This document shows, in pieces, positions 52,848 through 62,886 of a stretch of DNA of 64,000 nucleotides (position 1 is its first letter; each line of letters opens with the position of its first letter). A program made the position numbers and the translations under genes. A model generated the notes under the pieces. The model saw only the letters and a list, made by a program, of their open reading frames with translations, ran no database searches and was not told the origin of the DNA. Origin of the DNA: Bacillus sp. S3 (lineage in GTDB: Bacteria; Bacillota; Bacilli; Bacillales; Cytobacillaceae); contig NZ_CP039727.1 of NCBI RefSeq assembly GCF_005154805.1, forward strand, positions 3,283,501 through 3,347,500, written 5' to 3'.

Positions 52848-54125
52848 TTAAATCCACCCTCTGAAGCGGCTTGCTTCTGCCATTTTTCTAACCCCAACCA
52901 TGTAGGCTGCAAGTCTCATATCGACACGGCGCGTTTGGGCGGTATCATAAATATTTTTAAATGATTTTACCATCACTTTTTCAAGCTTTTCTTCCACTTC
53001 TTCTTCTGTCCAATAGTATCCTTGGTTATTTTGAACCCACTCAAAGTAGGAAACAGTCACGCCGCCTGCAGATGCTAATACATCTGGAACAAGAAGAATG
53101 CCACGCTCTGTTAAAATTTCGGTAGCCTCCAAAGTAGTCGGCCCGTTTGCTGCCTCAACAACAATACTGGCTCGAATATTATGAGCATTTTCTGCCGTAA
53201 TTTGATTTTCGATGGCAGCAGGAACGAGAATATCACAATCAAGTTCAAGCAATTCTTTATTTGTTATTGTATTATTAAATAATTTCGTTACCGTTCCAAA
53301 GCTGTCTCGTCTATCTAAAAGATAATCAATATCAAGTCCGTTTGGATCGTACAAGGCACCATACGCATCGGAAATTCCAATTACTTTTGCCCCGGCATCG
53401 TGCATAAATTTAGATAAATAACTACCCGCATTTCCGAAGCCTTGGACAACTACCCTTGCACCCTCAATTTGAATGCCTTTTTTCTTGGCGGCCTCGCGGA
53501 TGCAGATCGTTACACCTTTAGCGGTCGCTGATTCACGACCGTGCGAGCCTCCTAAGACAAGCGGCTTGCCTGTAATGAAACCAGGAGAATTGAATTCATC
53601 GATTCGGCTGTATTCATCCATCATCCAAGCCATAATTTGCGAATTTGTAAACACATCTGGTGCCGGAATATCCTTTGTTGGCCCTACAATTTGACTGATT
53701 GCCCTTACATATCCCCGGCTTAATCTTTCAAGTTCTCTAAAGGACATATCTCGAGGATCGCAAATGATCCCACCCTTACCGCCGCCGTACGGAAGATCAA
53801 CAATCCCGCATTTCAAGCTCATCCAAATTGAAAGGGCTTTCACTTCTGTTTCTGTCACTCCCGGGTGAAAACGAATTCCTCCCTTTGTTGGACCTACTGC
53901 ATCATTATGCTGTGCACGGTATCCCGTAAATATTTTTGTTGAGCCGTCATCCATTCTTATTGGAATTTTCACTGTCATCATACGTAACGGCTCTTTTAAG
54001 AGCTCGTATACCTCTTCAGGATAACCTAACTTCTCAAGGGCTTTATGAATCACTGTTTGTGTTGATTTCAACACATCATTCTTTTCCACTTGATTAGTTT
54101 TTTCTGTACCATTTTCGGCTACCAT
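52848..54125 (-). CDS. gudB: NAD-specific glutamate dehydrogenase
   Basis: Deaminates glutamate to 2-oxoglutarate. 425 residues. The N-terminal domain has KGGIRFHP, SLKCGIVDLPYGGGKGGI with the catalytic Lys and Gly loops; the NAD domain has GFGNAGSYLSKF. The region where laboratory B. subtilis 168 gudB carries an inactivating 9-bp duplication is intact. Assigned to GudB by position upstream of ypdA; RocG is nearly the same sequence, so the paralogue name rests on context. The ATG follows TAGGAGG. Confidence 0.93.
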   Translation of the reverse strand: MVAENGTEKTNQVEKNDVLKSTQTVIHKALEKLGYPEEVYELLKEPLRMMTVKIPIRMDDGSTKIFTGYRAQHNDAVGPTKGGIRFHPGVTETEVKALSIWMSLKCGIVDLPYGGGKGGIICDPRDMSFRELERLSRGYVRAISQIVGPTKDIPAPDVFTNSQIMAWMMDEYSRIDEFNSPGFITGKPLVLGGSHGRESATAKGVTICIREAAKKKGIQIEGARVVVQGFGNAGSYLSKFMHDAGAKVIGISDAYGALYDPNGLDIDYLLDRRDSFGTVTKLFNNTITNKELLELDCDILVPAAIENQITAENAHNIRASIVVEAANGPTTLEATEILTERGILLVPDVLASAGGVTVSYFEWVQNNQGYYWTEEEVEEKLEKVMVKSFKNIYDTAQTRRVDMRLAAYMVGVRKMAEASRFRGWI

Positions 54126-54178
54126 TTGTAATCCTCCTAAGAAATCTCTTTTACGAATGTTGTCCGCTTTCAGTCACA

Positions 54179-54206
54179 AGTATACACGTTTAATTGATTT
54201 ATGCAA
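54179..54206 (-). promoter_or_regulatory. Sigma-A type promoter of the glutamate dehydrogenase gene
   Basis: The minus strand has TTGCAT (54201-54206), a 16-nt spacer and TATACT (54179-54184), 53 nt before the ATG. Confidence 0.65.
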
Positions 54207-54314
54207 GAAGAAAACCGCACATTTATTTATTTTTAAGCACTACTATGTAAACGCTGAGATTCATTTTTTATAGGGCCTTTTTATGCCTATCTGCATATAA
54301 ATCTGTCTAAAATA

Positions 54315-54339
54315 TTTAAAGGGGCAATTGCCCCTTTAC
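54315..54339 (-). terminator. Palindromic terminator of mecB
   Basis: A perfect 22-bp palindrome TAAAGGGGCAA/TTGCCCCTTTA (54317-54338, read in halves) follows mecB on minus; the T-run is short, so strength is uncertain. Confidence 0.6.
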
Positions 54340-54340
54340 A

Positions 54341-54925
54341 TCAGTTATAAAAAAAATGCAAAATCGTTTCCACTGTTTTCTGCTCAATGATTAGTTTCCC
54401 ATATTCAGCAAGCACAAAAGGGCTAAGAATAGAGGGATTACCAAATTCAGATAATATGCAGGCTGCCTTTTCTTTTTTAGCCGCATCTGACAGGTCCATT
54501 AAAAGATAATAGCGATTTTGAAATGAATATAGACTTCCACCTAGTATGTCAATGTAAGACAACCTTTTTGAAAGGCTGATGATATCTTCAAATTCTACAA
54601 ACTCGTATAAGAGTTCCTCACAGCCTTCAACCCTAACCTGCATTTCGATGTACCCGTCATACAATAAGTCTTCATCATCTTTTACTTCATCAACCGTAAT
54701 GATCAAAATCATCCCCTGTGCCTGAAGGGAGAATATTTCAACAGCCACAGAGCCCTGGATATCAACATCAAATTCCTCGCTCGCCTCTTCCAGCATATCA
54801 TGAAAGAGCTGATTCCACTTGCTTGAATCTTTCCAAATATCTTCTTTGGAAAGCCCTCTTTCAAACAAATCATCAGATGTTAAAAAGATTTTAATTTTAT
54901 TGGCCGTTAAGCGTTCTAAGCGCAT
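54341..54925 (-). CDS. mecB: MecA-family ClpC adaptor (MecB/YpbH)
   Basis: Adaptor protein of 194 residues in the MecA family, which brings substrates to ClpC-ClpP. N-terminal MRLERLTANKIKIFLT matches the MecA start, followed by an acidic linker, and the C-terminal domain has EFVEFEDIISLSKRL and SLYSFQNRYYLLMDL. Position next to the glutamate dehydrogenase gene indicates YpbH rather than MecA. In B. subtilis YpbH modulates competence and sporulation. Confidence 0.93.
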   Translation of the reverse strand: MRLERLTANKIKIFLTSDDLFERGLSKEDIWKDSSKWNQLFHDMLEEASEEFDVDIQGSVAVEIFSLQAQGMILIITVDEVKDDEDLLYDGYIEMQVRVEGCEELLYEFVEFEDIISLSKRLSYIDILGGSLYSFQNRYYLLMDLSDAAKKEKAACILSEFGNPSILSPFVLAEYGKLIIEQKTVETILHFFYN

Positions 54926-55005
54926 GCTTTTGCCCCCTGCCGTGACATAACTCTTATTTTCAGTTTATGCCTTAGGGTTTCATTGGTGAATTGTCTACCT
55001 TACCG

Positions 55006-55788
55006 TTACTCATTTGTTCCCCGCTTTATCGTAATAAGATGAGTCTCCGCCGGAGCCCCCAGCCTTAATGGAAGAGCGGTAGTTCCATAACCATTACTAA
55101 TGAGAAGAATAGTGCTGTTTAATTTTTTTATTCCTCCTCTTTTATATGGACTGTACCCGAATAGATGAATCTGTCCCCCATGAGTATGTCCACTTAACAC
55201 TAAGCGAATTTCGTGCTCAGGGAAAATCTTTTCCGTGATTGCTGGAAAGTGGCTGGCCAAAATTTTGAAACTATTTCTCTCCGCATCGAAAAGGGCTAGA
55301 TCAAGCCGATCTCGTTCCTGACTCAGGTCATCTACCCCAAGTAAACACAATTTCTCTCCGATTTCTGACTCAAAGGTCACTGAAGTATTAGCTAATACCT
55401 TTACACCTAAATCGAGCAGAATGGCATCCAATTTACGAAAATCAACTTCATAATCATTGTTTCCCCAAACAAAGTAAACAGGGCCAATTTGCTTTAATTT
55501 TAATAAATTTGATTTTACTTTTTCAAAAGGAACACCTTTTTCGGTTAGATCCCCCCCTATGATGACAAGGTCAGCCTTACCTTTAATTTCTTGAATAATT
55601 CTATCTGAAACGGTTCGCCGATGAATATCTGAAATAAAAAAAATCGTCACCTTGCCGAAAGATGCAGGAAAATCCGAAAAGTGTAATTCATGCTCTGCTA
55701 CATTATTTAAAAATGCTTCACGAACCATATATAAAAGCAGGAGAAGTCCTCCCCCTACTATCAACACTCCAACAAAAAATATATTCAT
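55006..55788 (-). CDS. ypbG: Membrane-anchored metallophosphoesterase YpbG
   Basis: Calcineurin-like phosphoesterase of 260 residues. One N-terminal membrane segment (1-20), then the dimetal motifs FISDIHRR, GGDLTEKG, WGNNDYE, LASHFP and SGHTHGGQIH in order. Substrate unknown; some relatives cut UDP-diacylglucosamine-type or phosphodiester substrates. Opposite in direction to nothing nearby; it follows the CBS-ACT gene by about 110 nt. Conserved at this place in Bacillus. Confidence 0.9.
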   Translation of the reverse strand: MNIFFVGVLIVGGGLLLLLYMVREAFLNNVAEHELHFSDFPASFGKVTIFFISDIHRRTVSDRIIQEIKGKADLVIIGGDLTEKGVPFEKVKSNLLKLKQIGPVYFVWGNNDYEVDFRKLDAILLDLGVKVLANTSVTFESEIGEKLCLLGVDDLSQERDRLDLALFDAERNSFKILASHFPAITEKIFPEHEIRLVLSGHTHGGQIHLFGYSPYKRGGIKKLNSTILLISNGYGTTALPLRLGAPAETHLITIKRGTNE

Positions 55789-55898
55789 ATCACTCTTTTC
55801 CCCTTTTCCTTGCTAAATAGTTGTATAGAAATCATACCACAAAAAAATTCCTCCCATACTAATGTATGAGAAGGAATTTCAATCTTTCCCTATTCCAT

Positions 55899-56534
55899 TT
55901 ATTCGTCTTCCTGAATACTTAATATACGGAATCCATGTTCCTCTAGTTTTTTAGTAAATCGATTTATATTGTCTTTCTTTTCAATCTTCATCACTATTCT
56001 TCGGACTAGTTTATCAGTTTCGTCGAAGGTTACAAGAGAAATGATGTGTTCATGGAATTGGTGAGCAATTTCAGAAAGGCGGGCAATCCTTCCTTCCGTT
56101 TCAACTGATGTAAAAGCAATTCTGACACCGGGACGATTTACACCAAACGCACTTTCAAACGAACTAATTACATCCGCACGAGTAACAATCCCAAGGAAAT
56201 TTTCATTTGCATCAACAACAGCCAATAATGGGAAATCTTTCAAATCAATAAGTGTTCTCTCAAATAATTCTTCGCCTTGTAAAAACTTACTTTGATGTGT
56301 TGCAGCATCTTTAACCAAAGTTGAAGCTAAATATTCTTCTCTTGGTTGATTGGACAGAAAATAGGCTTCATAGATGTTATATCTTGTAGCAACTCCTACA
56401 TACTTATCTCCTTGTAGGACAGGTAATCCATCAATTTGATACTTTTCTAATAATTCTAAAGCATCTTTTAGGGTTACATCAGCTTGCGCCGTATAACATT
56501 CATGCTTTGGTATCATGATATTTTTTACGAACAA
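55899..56534 (-). CDS. CBS-pair protein with C-terminal ACT-like domain (AcuB-like)
   Basis: 211 residues. Two CBS domains (about 7-60 and 78-130: LPVLQGDKYVGVATR and LAVVDANENFLGIVTRADV), which usually bind adenine nucleotides, then a beta-rich ACT-like domain (about 138-211: RPGVRIAFTSVET). Overall similar to AcuB-like proteins. The start is TTG (56532-56534) with GAGGTGATGGG upstream. Lies back to back with cotJA and is not in the B. subtilis locus. A nucleotide-sensing regulatory role is inference; the partner is unknown. Confidence 0.8.
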   Translation of the reverse strand: MFVKNIMIPKHECYTAQADVTLKDALELLEKYQIDGLPVLQGDKYVGVATRYNIYEAYFLSNQPREEYLASTLVKDAATHQSKFLQGEELFERTLIDLKDFPLLAVVDANENFLGIVTRADVISSFESAFGVNRPGVRIAFTSVETEGRIARLSEIAHQFHEHIISLVTFDETDKLVRRIVMKIEKKDNINRFTKKLEEHGFRILSIQEDE

Positions 56535-56621
56535 TTCCCATCACCTCATAGTAGTAATCCTTCTTCTTCATTATACTTCGACGGGACCTAAAAAAATCCT
56601 TTAAGATATTAAAGATTTATG

Positions 56622-56649
56622 TCATGTTACAGGAAATCGTTCATATGAT
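56622..56649 (+). promoter_or_regulatory. Candidate sigma-E promoter of cotJABC
   Basis: TCATGTT (56622-56628; 6 of 7 against KMATATT), a 13-nt spacer and CATATGAT (56642-56649; against CATACA-T), 30 nt before the cotJA ATG. The cotJ operon is sigma-E dependent in B. subtilis. Confidence 0.55.
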
Positions 56650-56679
56650 TAGTTGATGCTGAATAAAGGGAGGGCTACT

Positions 56680-56910
56680 ATGAATACTCATCATAAATCG
56701 TATCATCCTTATGCGAGTCCGTTTGACCCTTGTCAACCAATTACAACAAAAACCTATTCTACCCCGCCTCATTTATATATGAGGTTTCAACCACCAAACC
56801 TGCCTCAATTTACGCCCCTTGAAGCTTTAAGAGCGGGTACGCTTTGGAAAGAACTATATGACCCATACTTTAACCCTTTAGAGAAGGCGAAAGGGGGACT
56901 TTCAACATGA
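56680..56910 (+). CDS. cotJA: Spore coat protein CotJA
   Basis: Small coat protein of 76 residues, rich in Pro, Tyr and aromatic residues, with PPHLYMRFQPPNLPQF and ALRAGTLWKELYDPY, as in CotJA. The ATG at 56680-56682 has GGGAGGG upstream, giving MNTHHKSYHPYASPF; an in-frame ATG 27 bases upstream is not supported. First gene of cotJABC. Overlaps cotJB by four bases. Confidence 0.93.
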   Translation: MNTHHKSYHPYASPFDPCQPITTKTYSTPPHLYMRFQPPNLPQFTPLEALRAGTLWKELYDPYFNPLEKAKGGLST

Positions 56911-57167
56911 AACAAGTACCTGCGGAATACTATCAATTAATGGAGCAGCTTCAAGCCGTTGACTTTGTTTTAGTCGAGCTGACACTGTACCTGGATACCC
57001 ACAATGATGACATTGAGGCAATCCACCAATTTAACCATTATGCAAAAGAAAGAAAACGTTTAAAAAAGGAATTTGAAAGCCAATTTGGTCCCTTATTGCA
57101 ATATGGAAACAGTTACTCCGGTTACCCTTGGAATTGGGACGACACACCGTGGCCTTGGCAAGTTTAA
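56907..57167 (+). CDS. cotJB: Spore coat protein CotJB
   Basis: 86 residues. YYQLMEQLQAVDFVLVEL (in parts), LYLDTHNDD and GPLLQYGNSYSGYPWNW are close to B. subtilis CotJB, including the C-terminal Trp-Pro tail. Starts with an ATGA overlap of cotJA. Works with CotJA and CotJC in the inner coat; no enzyme motif. Confidence 0.94.
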   Translation: MKQVPAEYYQLMEQLQAVDFVLVELTLYLDTHNDDIEAIHQFNHYAKERKRLKKEFESQFGPLLQYGNSYSGYPWNWDDTPWPWQV

Positions 57168-57244
57168 AAGAGGAAGCGCCCGTTTAGCTGCGTATGGACT
57201 GGAGCTAGACAGTTATCGAAGTAATTGGGGAGGGAGCGAAGTAA

Positions 57245-57814
57245 ATGTGGGTTTATGAAAAGAAATTACAATATCCTGTTCGTGTCAGTACTTGTAACCC
57301 AACACTTGCAAAATATTTAATTGAGCAATATGGCGGCGCTGACGGAGAACTTGCAGCAGCACTGCGATATTTAAATCAAAGATATACGATACCCGATAAA
57401 GTCATCGGCCTTCTTACAGATATTGGTACCGAGGAATTTGCCCATCTCGAAATGATTGCAACCATGGTGTATAAGTTAACAAAAGACGCCACCCCAGAGC
57501 AATTAAAGGCAGCTGGGCTGGGGGCACATTATGCAGATCATGATGGTGCGTTACATTATCATAATGCTGCCGGAACCCCTTGGACAGCAACGTATATTCA
57601 AGCAAAAGGTGATCCCATCGCAGACCTCTATGAGGATATAGCCGCTGAAGAAAAAGCACGCGCTACTTATCAATGGCTGATTAACATGAGTGATGATCCT
57701 GATATCAATGATAGTCTGCGATTTTTGCGTGAACGGGAGATCATTCACTCACTTAGATTCCGTGAAGCAGTAGAAATATTAAAAGAAGAACGTGATAAAA
57801 AGAAGATATTTTAA
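57245..57814 (+). CDS. cotJC: Spore coat manganese catalase-like protein CotJC
   Basis: 189 residues of the manganese catalase family, a four-helix bundle. Metal ligands fit Glu/His positions in GADGELAAALRYL, GTEEFAHLEMIA and AAEEKARATYQWL, with a later REREIIHSLRFREA. Coat-associated and probably removes peroxide; the catalytic activity here is inferred. GGGGAGGG precedes the ATG. A 77-nt gap separates it from cotJB, larger than the overlap between the first two genes. Confidence 0.95.
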   Translation: MWVYEKKLQYPVRVSTCNPTLAKYLIEQYGGADGELAAALRYLNQRYTIPDKVIGLLTDIGTEEFAHLEMIATMVYKLTKDATPEQLKAAGLGAHYADHDGALHYHNAAGTPWTATYIQAKGDPIADLYEDIAAEEKARATYQWLINMSDDPDINDSLRFLREREIIHSLRFREAVEILKEERDKKKIF

Positions 57815-57856
57815 AAGAAATAAGAGGCAGCAGAGGTCTGCTTCTTATTTCTTTTC
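57814..57856. terminator. Bidirectional terminator between cotJC and ypbF
   Basis: AAGAAATAAGA and GCAG pair with CTGC and TCTTATTTCTT around a short loop, with A-run before and T-run after; serves convergent cotJC and ypbF. Confidence 0.85.
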
Positions 57857-58300
57857 GTGGTACAGATTGATATCATACTGCTTTTTCATGATTTCAAAGA
57901 CAATGTGGCGGTTCTGCCATTCCTCTTCTTTTTTCCATAAATCCTTACTTCGGTCAACTATTTCACACCTTAACTCCTGGTATTCCTTTTCTTTTTTTTC
58001 CTTTTGCTGTTTTAACAAATTCATTGCACCGAGTCCGATTAGTGTTAACGCTAATAAAGACACGGCAGCCGTATCCTTTAAAGTTACAGATAACATCGAT
58101 AGGTAGGAATTAGAATAATGTTTGACAATCGTTATATAGAAATAAACAACAAAAATAAAGGCACAAAACAGTGTTGCATAAATCGTCATAAAATGCCACA
58201 TTTTCGTGTCATCAAACTTTTTCTTCCTCTTCCTTACATTTTCTAACATTTGCTTCGTTGCTTTATCAGTATGTTCAAGTAATTGGATTGGAGAATCCAT
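57845..58300 (-). CDS. ypbF: YpbF family (DUF2663) membrane protein
   Basis: 151 residues with two membrane segments (about 39-59 and 75-95) separated by a short loop. The cytosolic N-terminus and the long charged C-terminus are probably coiled coil (LLKQQKEKKEKEYQELRCE). Length and order downstream of ypbE match B. subtilis ypbF. Function unknown. Confidence 0.85.
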   Translation of the reverse strand: MDSPIQLLEHTDKATKQMLENVRKRKKKFDDTKMWHFMTIYATLFCAFIFVVYFYITIVKHYSNSYLSMLSVTLKDTAAVSLLALTLIGLGAMNLLKQQKEKKEKEYQELRCEIVDRSKDLWKKEEEWQNRHIVFEIMKKQYDINLYHEKK

Positions 58301-58368
58301 TAGCTATCACCCTCCATTTCTCCCTATATACTTATGACCTTGTCCAACGAATTATGTTTATAGGCATA

Positions 58369-58394
58369 GAAAAAAACCGATCGGTGTGATCGGC
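58369..58394 (-). terminator. Terminator of ypbE
   Basis: The minus strand forms CCGATC, loop ACACC, GATCGG and then seven T residues, directly at the ypbE stop. Confidence 0.85.
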
Positions 58395-59122
58395 TAATTG
58401 TCTAAAGGGATTTTTAATACTTGACCAGCATAGATACCTTCATTTTGCAGCCTATTTGCTTTCTTAATAATGTCGATACCTTTCTGTGATTGATAATAGG
58501 TCATCGCAATTTTAAAAAGTGTTTCTTGTGGTTTAACCGTATGATAAACAACCTTACTTGTTTTTTCCGTTGAAGTTGCATTTGTTTCATTTTTAACAGT
58601 CACTGTTTGCTGCTGACTGTTATTTTCTGGAGCCTGCTTATTAGCAGCTGCTTCATTTGAACTAGATGCCTGAACGGTTGAGTTGGAATTATTGCTAGAA
58701 TTGGATTGGCCTGCCACATCCTGAATCGTTTTACTCTTTTCTTCCTCTTCTTTCAAGTCAATGTTCTCATCAACCGTTTCTCTAGGTTCCTCAACAACGG
58801 TTTCATCAGCTTGATTCGGCTTTTCAAGATTGATGGTTTCGTACCCCACAGAACTTCCAGACGTTTTTTCAATCCCATTTATTTTTTTCCCGTTATCACG
58901 GTAGGAAATCACACTAAAAATAATGATTGGCAGAAGAATAAAACATAAGACTAATAACCGAATGACTGGATACTTTAGCTTCCATTTGGTTTTCTTCTTT
59001 TTTTGACGGTGCACTTGTTCTCTTGGGGGCAATTTGTCGCCGGCTTCGACCTTATCATTTATTTTTTGTATCCGCTTCTTTAATCTTTCCGCCTGATCTC
59101 TGTATGGTTCTTCTTTATTCAC
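58394..59122 (-). CDS. ypbE: Membrane-anchored LysM protein YpbE
   Basis: 242 residues: a basic cytosolic N-terminus, one membrane segment (about 51-71), a long low-complexity Ser-Asn-Gln-Glu linker, and a C-terminal LysM domain (about 195-242, VVYHTVKPQETLFKIAMTYY in parts) for peptidoglycan binding outside the cell. The start is GTG (59120-59122) with GGAGGGG upstream; a longer frame overlaps ypbD. Function unknown. Between ypbD and ypbF as in B. subtilis. Confidence 0.85.
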   Translation of the reverse strand: MNKEEPYRDQAERLKKRIQKINDKVEAGDKLPPREQVHRQKKKKTKWKLKYPVIRLLVLCFILLPIIIFSVISYRDNGKKINGIEKTSGSSVGYETINLEKPNQADETVVEEPRETVDENIDLKEEEEKSKTIQDVAGQSNSSNNSNSTVQASSSNEAAANKQAPENNSQQQTVTVKNETNATSTEKTSKVVYHTVKPQETLFKIAMTYYQSQKGIDIIKKANRLQNEGIYAGQVLKIPLDN

Positions 59123-59723
59123 GGAGCTCCCCTCCCTGTTTTTCATTAAGGGTTGTATGTCTAAATTTAATATATAAGCCTAATAGGAAATCAATAATGA
59201 AGTGCATTATTATGGTTACTGCTAAATTTCCTGTCCATTCGTATATCATACCTATTAAAAAGCTAAGCAGGACGATATTCAAAAATAAAAACCAATTAAA
59301 AAGGTACCGATAGTGGATTATAGCAAAAATAAGACTGGCCACGATAAGACCCACTTTTGTTTGTATGATTCCTCTAAAAAGCAATTCCTCACTAAATGCG
59401 ACAATTAGAGCAATGACAAGAATATGAAACACATTTCTATTTTTAAAGATTCTTTCATTTAATCCTCCATCGTCATAATAGGAAGAAGGCAGCCATTTCA
59501 TTAATACAATATCCATTACGACCACAGCAACACCTGCAGGCACGCCGATTGCAACGATATCAACATCACGTAAGCGGATTTGATGAAGATACGAGAAATG
59601 ATCATATAAAAGAAAACCTAAAATAAGAGAGATAGCTAAGAGAATGATCTGGGTTAAATAAAGATGATAAAGCAGTTCTTTATCCGTTAAACTTTCGATT
59701 AATTCATTATACTTCTTTTTCAT
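59115..59723 (-). CDS. ypbD: CPBP-family intramembrane glutamic protease YpbD
   Basis: 202 residues with about five or six membrane segments. CPBP/Rce1 motifs: the Glu-Glu pair in FSEELLFRG, the central His in [12 protein letters not shown], and the last motif HFIIDFLLG. Related proteins process prenylated or bacteriocin-type peptides. Substrate here unknown. The ATG overlaps the recQ stop by 4 bases, so translation is coupled. Confidence 0.9.
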   Translation of the reverse strand: MKKKYNELIESLTDKELLYHLYLTQIILLAISLILGFLLYDHFSYLHQIRLRDVDIVAIGVPAGVAVVVMDIVLMKWLPSSYYDDGGLNERIFKNRNVFHILVIALIVAFSEELLFRGIIQTKVGLIVASLIFAIIHYRYLFNWFLFLNIVLLSFLIGMIYEWTGNLAVTIIMHFIIDFLLGLYIKFRHTTLNEKQGGELRE

Positions 59724-61228
59724 TCACTCAACTCACTATTGATTAAAATTTTAGCAAGGTAATCCTCCCACTTTTCAACACGTGATTTATCAGGTGTTCC
59801 ATTTTGGGTAGATTGATAATCCTGTAGCTCAAAACCACAAATGTCACAGCATGAGGAAACCTTTTTTTGCAATATCTCATCAAAATATTGAAGGACCCGT
59901 TCGCGTCTGCACGAAGTGGACTCCACCCATTTTTTCATTTGAAAAACATTATAAACCTTCGCGGTAACACGTTTTTTCACAAATTCCTTCAGGGCACTCC
60001 CTAACATTTCAGGAGAGCAGCCCTTTTCAGGGTGATTCATAATAAAGTCCTCAATAATTCTCCACTGAATATCTGAAAACCCACCCAGTTCTCTTAATTG
60101 CGGATTTAGTTCCATTTTGCCATCTCTTTGCAGCCCATCTACCTGCTTGTTTGCAAATAACCAATCAATTTGCTGGTCTGAGGGCAGTTCGCTTTCTGCA
60201 AGCTGAAGCGGGAGTTGTTCATCTCCAGGGGAGGATAATAAAATAGCAACACTGGGGTTTCCATCACGGCCGGCCCTGCCAATTTCCTGAAGATACGATT
60301 CAATTTGCATCGGCATATGGTAATGGATAACAAAACGAATATTTTCTTTGTTGATTCCCATTCCAAAGGCACTCGTTGCACAAATGACATCCAGCTGGTC
60401 ATGGATAAACTGCTGCTGGATTAAAATTCTCGTATTTTGATCCAATCCCCCATGATAGGCCATTACCCGACAGATGCCTTTTTCATCAAGCAGAGCCGCC
60501 ATTTGTTCTGCAATTTTTTTACTGGAAAAATAAATAATTCCCGGTTTTTTCAGACGTGAAACAAGGGTCATTAGCCGGTTTTGCTTATCATGGTAATCTG
60601 ATAATTCTTCTACATAAAAAGCAATATTAGGGCGGTCTGCTGAGGATTCAATTTTCACTACTTCATTAAGGCCTAAAGAATCAATAATATCCTCACGGAC
60701 CTTTTTGGTAGCTGTTGCAGTAAGTGCAAGGGTGAGCGGATTCCCTAACTTATTCCGGATGTCACCTAATTTAGAATAATCGGGGCGAAAGTCAAGACCC
60801 CATTGGGATATACAATGAGCTTCATCGACAACAAATAAAGAAATGGTTAGTTGTTGCAGCAACCTTAAAATAAAAGGAACACGCAGCATTTCAGGAGAAA
60901 TGAAAATGAACTTATATTCCTTTAAATGAAGAAGAACATTATTTTTTTCTGCATGAGAAAGAAATGAATTCAACGCTATAACTCTCTTCTCCCCAAACCG
61001 CTTAAATTGCTCGACTTGATCTTGCATTAAGGAAAGAAGAGGAGAAATGATCAAAATTTGCCCCTTTAGGATATAACCCGGAAGCTGGTAACACAAGGAT
61101 TTCCCGGTACCTGTTGGAAGCATAGCCAATGTATGCTGACCTGCAAGTACTGCCGAAATCACTTCTTTTTGGCCAGTTTTAAAGGATTGAAATCCAAAGT
61201 GCTTGTTTAAAAGTGTATCTAATTCCAT
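59720..61228 (-). CDS. recQ: ATP-dependent DNA helicase RecQ
   Basis: 502 residues. Superfamily 2 helicase with Walker [10 protein letters not shown] (residues 36-44), the DEAH box in [12 protein letters not shown] and motif [12 protein letters not shown]. The zinc-binding part has [10 protein letters not shown] and CCDICG. No HRDC domain is visible, so this is a short RecQ like the second RecQ (YpbC/RecQ) of Bacillus. Acts in replication-fork repair. Its ATG overlaps the ypbB stop by one base. Confidence 0.94.
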   Translation of the reverse strand: MELDTLLNKHFGFQSFKTGQKEVISAVLAGQHTLAMLPTGTGKSLCYQLPGYILKGQILIISPLLSLMQDQVEQFKRFGEKRVIALNSFLSHAEKNNVLLHLKEYKFIFISPEMLRVPFILRLLQQLTISLFVVDEAHCISQWGLDFRPDYSKLGDIRNKLGNPLTLALTATATKKVREDIIDSLGLNEVVKIESSADRPNIAFYVEELSDYHDKQNRLMTLVSRLKKPGIIYFSSKKIAEQMAALLDEKGICRVMAYHGGLDQNTRILIQQQFIHDQLDVICATSAFGMGINKENIRFVIHYHMPMQIESYLQEIGRAGRDGNPSVAILLSSPGDEQLPLQLAESELPSDQQIDWLFANKQVDGLQRDGKMELNPQLRELGGFSDIQWRIIEDFIMNHPEKGCSPEMLGSALKEFVKKRVTAKVYNVFQMKKWVESTSCRRERVLQYFDEILQKKVSSCCDICGFELQDYQSTQNGTPDKSRVEKWEDYLAKILINSELSE

Positions 61229-62265
61229 TATCTATCACCATACTTTGCCAGCACTAATCTTATTTGAAAATAAGTCGCTGATTCCAATTGGTCCTTAATC
61301 AGTTTTAGCTGCCTGGTACCATTCTGCCGGGATATTTCTAAAATCTTTATTTGTAACGCGTTGTCAACATAGGAATCTATTGAGAAATGATCAACATTTA
61401 AGGCAAATTCTACAAGATGATCTTCAATCGTACTTAATTTCAACTGTCTGAACTCAGCAATCTTGTCAGGGGATAAGCCTTGGCTTAATAAATTCCATGT
61501 TCGTCTAGATGAAAGAGTTAATTCATCCCGCTGATGAAAATCTTGGATAAGAAGTGTTAACACACGAAAGCGCTTAGGATTTTGCTGAATCGTTTGTATC
61601 AAATAATGAAGTGTATGAATAAAACCAATATGGTAATTATGAATGTCACTATTTAACCTTTTCATCAGTTGATGTGGAGTTAGACCAATTTGCTGAAAAC
61701 CAGTTAATCGAAATACCAGATTAGAGGGATCGATATCCTTCGTATCATTAAGGCATTCTCTCAACTCGGAGTATACAATCCTGCCTAACTCTTTCTTTGA
61801 CACTCTGAGTTGCTTTAAGGAAGATTTCATCCAGCGATGAACATCTTTGTTTTTCTGTATGGGGAGATACCCTGACTCCCCATACACAAGATTTGACGTA
61901 ACCTGAATAAATAGAGCCAGTCTTTCCCAAAACACTGAAGTAAATGAGTGATAGCTCCACCCATCTATATAGGATGGCAATGGATTCTTTTCTAAAAACA
62001 ATTTGCCAGAATGCGTTAGAAGATAATGCTGCTCCCCCGAACGGTGAATCCATTGGTTTCTGAACATCGAATCGATTATTTCATCGAAGGATTCCCTTGT
62101 TAATGTTTCGTAAATCCCAAAAAATCTCTTCAAAGAAAATAAATGAGCATCCTGAAGCGTTTGTGATGACTTTTTTCCATTCAAAAGGTGATAGACAGAG
62201 TAAATTGTCCGGTCACTATTTAGCTGTTGTAAACAATAAAGAATGATGGCTTCAACTTGCAGCAT
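61228..62265 (-). CDS. ypbB: YpbB family helix-turn-helix protein
   Basis: 345 residues, mostly helical and basic. A C-terminal helix-turn-helix of the helicase-associated type (about 250-290: [28 protein letters not shown] in parts) is the only recognisable element. Always found directly upstream of and overlapping recQ, here by one base, so it probably works with RecQ on DNA. No enzyme motif. The precise role is unknown. Confidence 0.85.
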   Translation of the reverse strand: MLQVEAIILYCLQQLNSDRTIYSVYHLLNGKKSSQTLQDAHLFSLKRFFGIYETLTRESFDEIIDSMFRNQWIHRSGEQHYLLTHSGKLFLEKNPLPSYIDGWSYHSFTSVFWERLALFIQVTSNLVYGESGYLPIQKNKDVHRWMKSSLKQLRVSKKELGRIVYSELRECLNDTKDIDPSNLVFRLTGFQQIGLTPHQLMKRLNSDIHNYHIGFIHTLHYLIQTIQQNPKRFRVLTLLIQDFHQRDELTLSSRRTWNLLSQGLSPDKIAEFRQLKLSTIEDHLVEFALNVDHFSIDSYVDNALQIKILEISRQNGTRQLKLIKDQLESATYFQIRLVLAKYGDR

Positions 62266-62415
62266 TTTGCTACACCACTTTTTCTACATTATATCGACAA
62301 ATTCTCCGATTTTTCTTATTTTATTTTACCATGAAATGAAGGGACTTGTTATTCTAAAATGTATAAGTTTGTGAAATTGAATTTAATGCTCCCATGTTTA
62401 ATTAGTATTTTTCTA

Positions 62416-62444
62416 TTGAAAAGTTGTTGATACAGATTTACAAT
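62416..62444 (+). promoter_or_regulatory. Sigma-A type promoter of fer
   Basis: TTGAAA (62416-62421), 17-nt spacer, TACAAT (62439-62444), about 80 nt before the fer ATG. A small hairpin GTTTCC/GGGAAAC (about 62460-62483) lies in the leader. Confidence 0.72.
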
Positions 62445-62489
62445 AGATATGAGTAATGCGTTTCCATTTTTTCTTGGGAAACATGTTAA

Positions 62490-62774
<285 letters not shown>

Positions 62775-62809
62775 TCTTTTTACCCATGTAATATTCTTAA
62801 GCTACTAAT

Positions 62810-62835
62810 CCCCGTCTTTTCAGACGGGGTTTTTA
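62810..62835 (+). terminator. Terminator of fer
   Basis: CCCCGTCT (62810-62817), 4-nt loop, AGACGGGG (62822-62829), then a T-run. Confidence 0.95.
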
Positions 62836-62846
62836 CTTTATAAAAT

Positions 62847-62886
62847 AAAAAGTAGCAGGGATAAAGAAATTCCCTGCTGCTTTTTT
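62847..62886 (-). terminator. Terminator of ribU
   Basis: The minus strand forms AGCAGCAGGGA with TCCCTGCTACT (one mismatch) and then TTTTTATTTT, overlapping the ribU stop. Confidence 0.85.
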
